From DHVE2 group archaeon (lineage in GTDB: Archaea > Thermoplasmatota > Thermoplasmata > Thermoplasmatales > Aciduliprofundaceae): a DNA stretch of 5,482 nt. The position numbers and the translations under genes were made by a program. The notes under the pieces are model-generated. The model saw only the letters and a program-made list of their open reading frames with translations, was not told the DNA's origin and ran no database searches. The first letter of the stretch is position 1; every line of letters starts with the position of its first letter. This document shows, one piece after another, positions 1 to 4,911 of the stretch. Location: the NCBI GenBank assembly GCA_015522955.1, contig WALG01000060.1:1-5482 (forward strand). The letters run 5' to 3'.

Positions 1-31
1 AAGGAATGTAGGTTATATCATCACAAAACTA

Positions 32-39
32 TTTTATAC
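32..39 (+). promoter_or_regulatory. Candidate box A (TATA) promoter for the small-ORF pair
   Basis: The sequence TTTTATAC matches the archaeal box A pattern and is preceded by an A-rich stretch (CAAAACTA) that could serve as the BRE. Its centre lies about 27 bases upstream of the GGAGGTGA ribosome binding site at 63-70. Transcription would therefore start at about position 60, giving an mRNA with a very short leader that begins just before the ribosome binding site. The tdh and CBS-operon promoters in this window have the same geometry, which supports the call. It is a sequence match only. Confidence 0.5.
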
Positions 40-62
40 TCAACTACGATGTCTTTGTTTGG

Positions 63-70
63 GGAGGTGA
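63..70 (+). promoter_or_regulatory. Near-perfect Shine-Dalgarno site
   Basis: GGAGGTGA is fully complementary to the conserved 3' end of archaeal 16S rRNA (ATCACCTCC). It sits 7 bases before the ATG at 78, an ideal spacing. This site is the main reason to believe that the short acidic ORF is translated. Confidence 0.75.
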
Positions 71-77
71 GAACCCC

Positions 78-212
78 ATGTATGTACCTAAAAAGAAGAG
101 ACAAAAGAGAATAGAGGAAGAAGAGAACTTCAATGAAGAAGAGATATCTGAAGAAGAAATACCCTCCGAAGAGGGGGAAAATAGAGAAGAGGAAGAAAGT
201 GAGGACTGGTGA
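78..212 (+). CDS. Small acidic low-complexity protein, 44 aa
   Basis: I do not recognise a family. The ORF starts with ATG 7 bases after a perfect GGAGGTGA site and ends with TGA. The product is strongly bipolar. Residues 5-11 are a basic patch (KKKRQKR), residues 13-43 are dominated by glutamate in EEEE and EEE blocks, and the last residue is tryptophan. No membrane segment, cysteine or catalytic motif is visible, so the chain is probably disordered. A second small ORF with its own ribosome binding site follows 19 bases later, so the two are probably cotranscribed from the box A at 32-39. An acidic tail with a basic head would fit a protein or nucleic-acid binding partner, but that is speculation. 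Low-complexity codons such as GAA can form open frames by chance, so the ribosome binding site carries most of the weight. Confidence 0.6.
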   Translation: MYVPKKKRQKRIEEEENFNEEEISEEEIPSEEGENREEEESEDW

Positions 213-231
213 GTAAACTGGAGGAATGAAA

Positions 232-285
232 ATGACTGATGATAAGAAAAAGAAGAAGAAAGAAAAGAAAAAGAATCCTGAATAA
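232..285 (+). CDS. Tiny lysine-rich ORF, 17 aa
   Basis: The ATG at 232 lies 6 bases after GGAGGA (220-225). An in-frame ATG at 226 touches the ribosome binding site and is too close to be used. The product has an MTDD head, then a run of lysines broken by one glutamate (residues 5-14), and ends NPE before TAA. It is strongly basic, whereas the protein encoded just upstream is strongly acidic. Both appear to share one transcript, which ends at the T-rich tract at 323-341. No family is recognised, and nothing beyond charge can be inferred from 17 residues. It could be a real microprotein, a translated leader-type peptide, or chance. Confidence 0.4.
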   Translation: MTDDKKKKKKEKKKNPE

Positions 286-309
286 ACTGACACTCCTAAA
301 AATTCAACA

Positions 310-317
310 TTTAAGTA
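310..317 (+). promoter_or_regulatory. Possible distal box A for tdh
   Basis: TTTAAGTA resembles box A and follows an A-rich segment. Initiation about 25 bases downstream would fall at the end of the T-rich tract and give a leader of roughly 90 bases for the dehydrogenase gene. The element at 388-395 is better placed relative to the ribosome binding site, so this is a second choice. Confidence 0.2.
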
Positions 318-322
318 TATTA

Positions 323-341
323 TTTTTTCCTTTTTTCTTTT
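323..341 (+). terminator. T-rich archaeal-type terminator after the small ORFs
   Basis: Two T6 runs and a T4 run separated only by C residues lie 38 bases after the stop of the lysine-rich ORF. Archaeal RNA polymerase commonly terminates at such oligo-T tracts on the non-template strand. The segment TTTTTCTTTT (332-341) is also the exact complement of AAAAGAAAAA at 263-272, so a long-range A-U pairing is possible, though weak. Confidence 0.55.
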
Positions 342-365
342 AGAATCAGAGTATGTTTTGTGTCG

Positions 366-376
366 TTGCATTGCAA
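366..376 (+). repeat. Short perfect palindrome upstream of tdh promoter
   Basis: TTGCA-T-TGCAA is a perfect 5-base inverted repeat around one base. It lies about 11 bases upstream of the proposed tdh box A, where an archaeal activator of the Lrp/AsnC type could bind. At this length it may well be chance. Confidence 0.25.
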
Positions 377-387
377 TATTTCCAAAA

Positions 388-395
388 TTTTTAAC
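388..395 (+). promoter_or_regulatory. Candidate box A for tdh
   Basis: TTTTTAAC follows the purine-rich CCAAAA stretch. Its centre lies about 28 bases before the GGTGAG ribosome binding site at 420-425, the same spacing as at the other two genes with promoters in this window. It predicts a transcript starting near 417 with almost no leader before the ribosome binding site. Confidence 0.4.
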
Positions 396-419
396 TTCTT
401 TCAATTCATTCCCCTCTCT

Positions 420-425
420 GGTGAG
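420..425 (+). promoter_or_regulatory. Ribosome binding site that fixes the tdh start
   Basis: GGTGAG matches the anti-Shine-Dalgarno core and lies 4 bases before the ATG at 430. It rules against the longer open frame from 358, whose extra 24 residues precede the first strand of the Rossmann fold and have no place in the family. Confidence 0.65.
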
Positions 426-429
426 AAGC

Positions 430-1380
430 ATGAATAGGATTCTCGTTACTGGAGGGCTCGGACAGATAGGCTCCTCCTTAGTGACCCATCTCCGAAAGCA
501 ATATGGACAAGACAACGTAATAATCGGTGATATAAGAGAGCCAGAGAACCCTGAGGAAGTGGAGCCTTACACACGACTAGATGTCACGCAGAGAGAGAAT
601 ATTGATAAAATTATAGGGGAATACGATATTGATACTATCTATCATCTGGCTGCAATTCTCTCGGCAAGGGGTGAGCAGAATCCACAACTGGCTTTCAAGG
701 TGAATATACTGGGTCTTTACAATATCCTGGAATCGGGAAGGGAACATTCTCTTGAACGCATAATGGTCCCCAGTTCAATAGCGGCATTTGGACCAGAGAC
801 ACCAAAGGATAACACCCCAAATGATACTATCCTGAGGCCCAGAACGATTTATGGGATAAGCAAGGTTACGGGGGAACTGCTTGGACTTTACTACTGGGAG
901 AAGTACGGTCTAGATGTCCGTGGGGTGCGATATCCCGGGATAATAAGTTGGAACGCACCACCGGGAGGAGGCACCACTGACTATGCTGTGGAAATATTTT
1001 ACTATGCATTAAGGAGGGATAAATATATATGTTTCCTCAAAGAAGATACGGTACTTCCAATGATGTACATGCCCGATGCAATAAAAGCAATCACCATGCT
1101 TGCAGAAGCACCTGCAGAGAAACTCAGACACCGCACGGATTTCAATGTTCAGGCCATGAGTTTTGCCCCAAGGGATTTGGTAAATGAGATTCGGAAATAT
1201 GTGGACTTCCAGGTGGAATATCGACCCGATTATAGGCAGAAAATTGCAGAATCATGGCCCCGAAGTTTGGACGACACTCCTGCAAGAGAGGAATGGAACT
1301 GGAAACCCGATTATGACCTTCCAGCCATGGTAAAGGATATGCTCGAAAATCTCGGCAAAAAATTAGGCGTGGAATTATAA
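430..1380 (+). CDS. tdh: L-threonine 3-dehydrogenase, SDR (epimerase-like) type, 316 aa
   Basis: It oxidises L-threonine to 2-amino-3-oxobutyrate with NAD+, in the cytoplasm; 2-amino-3-oxobutyrate CoA-ligase then normally yields glycine and acetyl-CoA. The protein belongs to the extended short-chain dehydrogenases, not the zinc-dependent alcohol-dehydrogenase type of threonine dehydrogenase. Visible features are the dinucleotide loop GGLGQIG (residues 8-14), the NAD-ribose aspartate D34, LDV (50-52), HLAA (72-75), SS (115-116) and the catalytic pair Y141/K145 in YGISK. The family-specific blocks RYPGIIS (167-173), GGGTTDYAVEIFYYA (179-193), LPMMYMPDAIKA (209-220) and SWPRSLDD (275-282) follow. 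These closely resemble the Thermoplasma enzyme from memory, and the length fits. An annotation from 358 would add 24 spurious residues. The gene stands alone on its strand and converges with a PP-loop gene, overlapping it by 6 bases. Confidence 0.92.
   Translation: MNRILVTGGLGQIGSSLVTHLRKQYGQDNVIIGDIREPENPEEVEPYTRLDVTQRENIDKIIGEYDIDTIYHLAAILSARGEQNPQLAFKVNILGLYNILESGREHSLERIMVPSSIAAFGPETPKDNTPNDTILRPRTIYGISKVTGELLGLYYWEKYGLDVRGVRYPGIISWNAPPGGGTTDYAVEIFYYALRRDKYICFLKEDTVLPMMYMPDAIKAITMLAEAPAEKLRHRTDFNVQAMSFAPRDLVNEIRKYVDFQVEYRPDYRQKIAESWPRSLDDTPAREEWNWKPDYDLPAMVKDMLENLGKKLGVEL
1357..1362 (-). terminator. Possible oligo-T terminator for the CBS-glyS operon
   Basis: On the minus strand a T6 run begins 13 bases after the stop of the PP-loop gene, inside the antisense of the tdh C-terminus. 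It is the first oligo-T tract that operon transcripts would meet. The evidence is weak. Confidence 0.25.
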
Positions 1381-2142
1381 AGTTGCTATAAATTTATCCA
1401 CGCTCATCCCTCTTTTTCTAGACATTTTTCTTATTAATTTCCATATCCCACTTCCATACTGGGCGGCTTTCTTTTCCCTTTTCCAGAGTATTTCGGGAGC
1501 ATCAAGTTCTCTACTCAGTTCTCTTAAAACTTTTTTTCTCATACCCTCCTTTATTTTTCTCTTCAGTTCTATATTCTGTGCAATCCGCACAACATCCGGA
1601 TGAAGATATGGTGTGCGCAGAATCTTCCCGAATCTCTCTGCTATTTTCCTTTCCCGCGGCAATGTTCTAGTGATGAGTATCTTAAAATCTTCATTCATAC
1701 GCTCAGGTTGTCGGAGATATTTATGATAACCACCAAACAACTCATCAGCCCCCTGGCCTGTAAAAATTATATTATATTTTGAACTTTTCACCACAAAATA
1801 TAGGGGTAGTTCGAAGGATATTTCAAGTGGGTTTATAGTGCAATCAATCTCTTTCAAAAATTTTATCCCTTCAACAATTTCTGTTTCATCCACAGTTATT
1901 ATTGTAAGCGGCATTTTTAACATAGTTGCAAGTTCAAGGGCATTTTTAATATCTGTACTTCCAGGAACTCCCACAGTATAAAGATCCACGTGACACATAT
2001 CTTTTAAGAGATATGCAAGGAATCCACTGTCCAGACCTCCTGAGAAAGACATGGCTATGTCCTCGGAGCATTGAGATGCGCTTAAAATTGCATGGCACAA
2101 TTCCCGTAGTAAGGATTCTTCTATCTCTTCACAACTCCTCAA
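1375..2142 (-). CDS. Asparagine-synthase-like PP-loop protein, no glutaminase domain, 255 aa
   Basis: This is a stand-alone homologue of the C-terminal synthetase domain of asparagine synthase B, which adenylates a carboxylate and lets ammonia attack it. The PP-loop SGGLDS is at residues 34-39 and the second signature GQGADELFGGY at 129-139. Near the C-terminus, KREKKAAQYGSG (221-232) corresponds to the substrate/phosphate-binding region. The N-terminal glutaminase domain with its cysteine nucleophile is absent, so the enzyme would need free ammonia, a partner amidotransferase, or a different reaction; the substrate cannot be told from sequence. The start is TTG at 2142, chosen because GGGAGG (2152-2157) lies 9 bases upstream; the first in-frame ATG would begin only three residues before the PP-loop. 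It overlaps the end of glyS by 14 bases, suggesting translational coupling. Confidence 0.8.
   Translation of the reverse strand: MRSCEEIEESLLRELCHAILSASQCSEDIAMSFSGGLDSGFLAYLLKDMCHVDLYTVGVPGSTDIKNALELATMLKMPLTIITVDETEIVEGIKFLKEIDCTINPLEISFELPLYFVVKSSKYNIIFTGQGADELFGGYHKYLRQPERMNEDFKILITRTLPRERKIAERFGKILRTPYLHPDVVRIAQNIELKRKIKEGMRKKVLRELSRELDAPEILWKREKKAAQYGSGIWKLIRKMSRKRGMSVDKFIATL
1413..1429 (+). terminator. Possible oligo-T terminator for tdh, inside the opposite gene
   Basis: Two T5 runs lie 33-49 bases past the tdh stop. There is no intergenic space, so tdh transcripts must end within the antisense of the PP-loop gene, and these runs are the nearest candidates. The runs are short. Confidence 0.3.
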
Positions 2143-3802
2143 ACCCTATTTCCTCCCTGCAAAGAGACTCGACCGTTTCAGGCAAGTTTTCTATCTTGAT
2201 CCTTTTCTGCTGTGCCGTATCCCTATCTCTTATGGTAACCGTTGAATCTTCTAGCGTCCGGTAATCCACCGTAACACAAAATGGAACTCCAACCTCATCT
2301 GCCCTTGCATATCGCCGCCCTATGGAGCCTGATTCATCGTAATATGCAGAGATGCCCCGTTTTCGCAGAACTCGCATTATATCCTCTGCTTTCTCATCCA
2401 ATCCCTCCTTGGACATGAGAGGAAATACGGCAACCTTCACCGGTGCAATTTTAGGTTTGAGTTTAAGGACTTTGTAACCTGAATCACTACGCTCATAATA
2501 TGCATGCTCTAAGATGGCGTAAAGAATACGGTCTATTCCAAAGGATGGCTCAATTACATGGGGTATGAACCTCTCTCCGCCCACAGTTTCTTCTTCCACC
2601 ACAATCTCGTATGCATCCCGGGGAACCTTAACTTTTTGGTCATTTATCTCCACGTATATATCCCCATCCGTGTAACTCATATTTTCCACGATTTCTGCTA
2701 TTTTCTTAGCATCCCTCTTGAAGATAGGTCCAAGAATTTCCATTTTAGGTCTCAGTTTCTTGATCTTTATCTTTTTTGGATTCTCAAATCTTCTTAATGC
2801 AGTAAGATCTCGACCTGAATAACTCATATGCCTCCGTAAATCATAATCACCTCGATTGGATATGCCAATAACTTCCACCCAGCCCATGGAAAGGAGTATC
2901 TCACAGTCCCATGTATCACGAGAATAATGGGCAAGTTCTTCCGGATAGTGCTGCCTGAATCTAACCCGCTGCATATCTATTCCTAGGGATTTGAGGAAAA
3001 GAATTACCTTACCCATATAATAGGCCATATGGGATTCCACTATTCCCTTAGCAACAGATTCCTTGGCGGAAATATGTAACTCCTCACCCGTGTTGGTAAG
3101 AAGAGGGAGAATAACTTCATTCATTTCTCCCAAAGGAAAATTCTCGAGTGGATCTACAAACAATTCTATTTCTGCCATATTAAACTCACGCAATCTTAGA
3201 AGACCCTGTCGGGGACTTATCTCATTTCTGAAACCTTTACCTACCTGCGCCACTCCCAAAGGTAATTTTTCTCTGTTTAACCTGTAAAGAATTGGAAAAT
3301 TTACAAATATGCCTTGAGCAGTCTCAGGCCTGAGAAATGCCACCTTATCCATACCCACTTTTGTAGAAAACATCAGATGGAATCTCTCGGGAGGAGTTAA
3401 AGGGCCTCCACAATCTGGGCACCTTATCCCATTATCCCTTATTGCCTTCCATATACCATTCTCATCAAGTTTCTCAACTTCATTAACCACTCCTTTAAGA
3501 AGTTCATCAGCACGAAAAACATGACCGCATTTTTCACATTTCACCATATAATCAGTAAATTTATCCGTATGGCCAGAGGCAACGTAAAGCACTTCAGGTC
3601 CAAGATTGGGGGAGTCTAAAGTTAAAAGTCCATCATGGATAATAAACTGCTCCTTCCAAATTTTGAGTATATTCTCTTTTAACTGCGCACCTAAGGGCCC
3701 ATAGTCGTAGAAGCCTCCAAGTCCACCATATATTTCATAGGCCTTCCAGTAGAATCCCCTTCTCTTGGCAATTTCTATTATTTTGTTCTTGGTATCATTC
3801 AT
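2129..3802 (-). CDS. glyS: Glycyl-tRNA synthetase, archaeal/eukaryal alpha2 type, 557 aa
   Basis: It charges tRNA-Gly with glycine using ATP, in the cytoplasm. It is a class II synthetase. Motif 1 lies in the N-terminal region around GGLGGFYDYGPLG (26-38). A zinc-ribbon-like insertion has cysteine pairs C89/C92 and C128/C131. RPETAQGIF (158-166) and the motif 2 block GKGFRNEISPRQGLLRLREF (188-207) follow. Motif 3 is EPSFGIDRIL (418-427), and the anticodon-binding domain starts near residue 453 (PVKVAVFPL). The start is the ATG at 3802, with GTGGGTG upstream; a longer frame from a GTG at 3835 would add 11 residues lying inside the CBS gene with no family counterpart. The length fits archaeal enzymes. 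The ATG overlaps the TGA of the CBS gene (8 bases), and the 3' end overlaps the PP-loop gene. All catalytic motifs look intact. Confidence 0.96.
   Translation of the reverse strand: MNDTKNKIIEIAKRRGFYWKAYEIYGGLGGFYDYGPLGAQLKENILKIWKEQFIIHDGLLTLDSPNLGPEVLYVASGHTDKFTDYMVKCEKCGHVFRADELLKGVVNEVEKLDENGIWKAIRDNGIRCPDCGGPLTPPERFHLMFSTKVGMDKVAFLRPETAQGIFVNFPILYRLNREKLPLGVAQVGKGFRNEISPRQGLLRLREFNMAEIELFVDPLENFPLGEMNEVILPLLTNTGEELHISAKESVAKGIVESHMAYYMGKVILFLKSLGIDMQRVRFRQHYPEELAHYSRDTWDCEILLSMGWVEVIGISNRGDYDLRRHMSYSGRDLTALRRFENPKKIKIKKLRPKMEILGPIFKRDAKKIAEIVENMSYTDGDIYVEINDQKVKVPRDAYEIVVEEETVGGERFIPHVIEPSFGIDRILYAILEHAYYERSDSGYKVLKLKPKIAPVKVAVFPLMSKEGLDEKAEDIMRVLRKRGISAYYDESGSIGRRYARADEVGVPFCVTVDYRTLEDSTVTIRDRDTAQQKRIKIENLPETVESLCREEIGFEEL
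2152..2157 (-). promoter_or_regulatory. Strong ribosome binding site inside glyS, selects a TTG start
   Basis: On the minus strand GGGAGG lies within the last codons of glycyl-tRNA synthetase, 9 bases before the TTG at 2142. It decides the start of the PP-loop gene and suggests that ribosomes finishing glyS can re-initiate there. Confidence 0.65.
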
Positions 3803-4655
3803 CACCCACACCCACAAGTGAGGCAACAAGGTCACTGTCGAAGATCATGGCTATCAGGTCATCATGGGTGTTTCGAACAGGTAACTGGCTGAAATTATTT
3901 TTTCTCATTATTTTTGCAGCCTCCCACACAGGAGACTTAGAGAATATAGTCACTGGGTTATGAATCATGACCTCTTCCACAGGAATATTTGGCAAGGTAA
4001 CTTTTTCCTCCATGTAGAAAAGTTTTATCACATTGCGCAGCCCTTCCCAGTTCCAGGAGTCTTCATCGTCGCCTAATCCAAGTTCGGATATAGCCATACT
4101 CTTGTCAACTTTTGCCTTTTCAAAGAGGTCCCTGTCAGTCACAATACCCATAAGTTTAGCATCATCATCCACCACCGGAAACGCGGAGAGCAGTGTGAGA
4201 CTCATGGCACGGAAAACCACTGGCAACGGAGTACACTTATGAAGTGGAAAGCATGGCCTTGTGATAAATTTGTCCACAGATGCAGAGATTCTTCTCTCCT
4301 CTATAACCTTAAGAAAATCCTGGGGTGTGACAACGCCCAGTACCTTATTGTTATCATCCACCACCACTAGATGTCTTCTACCATATTTGATCATTGTATA
4401 AGCAGCACTTTCAATGGTGTCATCAACCTTTACCACGGGCACGTCTCTGCGCATTAGAAGTGCAAGTTGCTCCTCCTCTGGATGTTCAAATATATCTCTG
4501 CGGGAGACTATACCCATCAACTTGCCCTCCTCATTGACCACAGGTACCCCGGTTATATTATGTTTCACAAGAATACGAAGCACATCCTCTTTAGAGCCGG
4601 GCACCTTGACACAGATTGGGTTCGACGTCATTATATCGCTGACTTTGGTCATCAT
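3795..4655 (-). CDS. Four-CBS-domain protein, probable adenosine-nucleotide sensor, 286 aa
   Basis: The protein consists of two Bateman modules and nothing else. The domains lie at roughly residues 5-57, 68-116, 127-178 and 226-278. Each ends in the usual strand plus G-h-h-S/T-x-x-D ligand motif: GIVSRRD (48-54), GVVTPQD (107-113), GIVTDRD (170-176) and a degenerate AMIFDSD (269-275). Such domains usually bind AMP, ADP, ATP or S-adenosyl compounds and regulate a partner. The partner is unknown, but the 8-base overlap with glyS suggests coordinated production. A linker with WNWEGLRNVIKLFY (201-214) joins CBS3 and CBS4. No membrane segment, DNA-binding or enzyme domain is seen. Two adjacent ATGs (4655 and 4652) follow AAGGTGG; the second has the better spacing of 7, so the product may be one residue shorter. 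It is the first gene of the operon. Confidence 0.85.
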   Translation of the reverse strand: MMTKVSDIMTSNPICVKVPGSKEDVLRILVKHNITGVPVVNEEGKLMGIVSRRDIFEHPEEEQLALLMRRDVPVVKVDDTIESAAYTMIKYGRRHLVVVDDNNKVLGVVTPQDFLKVIEERRISASVDKFITRPCFPLHKCTPLPVVFRAMSLTLLSAFPVVDDDAKLMGIVTDRDLFEKAKVDKSMAISELGLGDDEDSWNWEGLRNVIKLFYMEEKVTLPNIPVEEVMIHNPVTIFSKSPVWEAAKIMRKNNFSQLPVRNTHDDLIAMIFDSDLVASLVGVGDE

Positions 4656-4659
4656 ATAA

Positions 4660-4666
4660 CCACCTT
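4660..4666 (-). promoter_or_regulatory. Ribosome binding site of the CBS gene
   Basis: AAGGTGG on the minus strand lies 4 bases before the ATG at 4655 and 7 bases before the ATG at 4652. The spacing slightly favours the second ATG. Confidence 0.65.
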
Positions 4667-4688
4667 ACTAACCCTAAAAATGTTCAAA

Positions 4689-4696
4689 TACATAAA
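4689..4696 (-). promoter_or_regulatory. Candidate box A of the CBS-glyS-PP-loop operon
   Basis: On the minus strand TTTATGTA is preceded by the purine-rich GCGAATAAG. Its centre is about 26 bases upstream of the AAGGTGG site, placing the predicted transcript start at about 4667, right at the ribosome binding site. No promoter-sized gap exists between the three genes of the cluster, so this element would drive all of them. Confidence 0.5.
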
Positions 4697-4735
4697 CTTA
4701 TTCGCTCTCTCTACCTTACCTCATGATTCAAAACA

Positions 4736-4752
4736 GAGTTTTATAAAAACTC
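4736..4752. repeat. Perfect 7-base inverted repeat upstream of the operon promoter
   Basis: GAGTTTT-ATA-AAAACTC lies about 40 bases upstream of the proposed operon box A. It is flanked by two direct copies of CTCATGAT (4720-4727 and 4750-4757). On the minus strand the centre (TTTTTATAAAAC) could itself be read as a second box A. It may be an operator, an alternative promoter or a weak hairpin; the sequence does not decide. Confidence 0.35.
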
Positions 4753-4873
4753 ATGATGCGCTCACCAATTTCATCAGTAAGATAATCCAGAAATGGTAAA
4801 AGAGAGGAGAAAATCAAAAGATGACTAACTGTAGATGATGAATAGAAAGTAGAATAAGCCTCACATGAAAAAC

Positions 4874-4881
4874 TTTATATA
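4874..4881 (+). promoter_or_regulatory. Strong box A pointing antisense into rfcL
   Basis: TTTATATA preceded by GAAAAAC is close to the ideal archaeal BRE/box A, and is the best match in the window. Its centre is 26-27 bases upstream of an ATG at 4904, exactly the spacing of a leaderless transcript. It points rightward into the 3' end of the minus-strand rfcL gene. The core is nearly symmetric and might instead act leftward (TATATAAAG), giving a transcript from about 4850 with a leader of about 200 bases before the CBS gene. Confidence 0.45.
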
Positions 4882-4895
4882 CTTCCAAGTTATTA

Positions 4896-4911
4896 TCTGA
4901 CAAATGTCAGA
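4896..4911. repeat. Palindrome TCTGACA-AA-TGTCAGA at the predicted start site
   Basis: A perfect 7-base inverted repeat with a 2-base centre. A further overlapping half-site gives TGTC-A-GACA (4905-4913), and ATCAGACAT (4917-4925) is a third variant. The cluster sits on the expected start point of the promoter at 4874-4881, the usual place for an archaeal repressor operator. It also lies just past the rfcL stop. Confidence 0.4.

Noticed and set aside
1..77. End of an upstream protein gene at the left edge
   Set aside because: Plus-strand frames are short or stop early, and none shows recognisable protein character. A box A and a ribosome binding site explain the region better.
358..429. 24-residue N-terminal extension of tdh
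   Set aside because: The Rossmann motif starts right after the ATG at 430, which has a GGTGAG site. The extension would cover the promoter and has no family counterpart.
21..515. Minus-strand 164-codon open frame with long phenylalanine runs
   Set aside because: It is the antisense of the purine-rich small ORFs, the T-rich/A-rich tracts and the start of tdh. The FFFF runs come from reading AAA/GAA codons backwards, and it has no ribosome binding site or family character.
3803..3835. 11-residue extension of glyS from a GTG
   Set aside because: It lies fully inside the CBS gene, starts with GTG and precedes the normal N-terminus of the family. The ATG at 3802 has a fitting GGGTG site.
4680..4799. 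Plus-strand 39-aa ORF in the intergenic region
   Set aside because: It has no ribosome binding site or well-placed box A, and it overlaps the operon promoter. The composition looks like AT-rich chance sequence.
4835..4900. Possible C/D box guide RNA (ATGATGA box C ... CTGA box D, 55 bases apart)
   Set aside because: No internal D' (CTGA) or C' (TGATGA) box and no terminal stem are visible, so two short motifs alone are likely chance.
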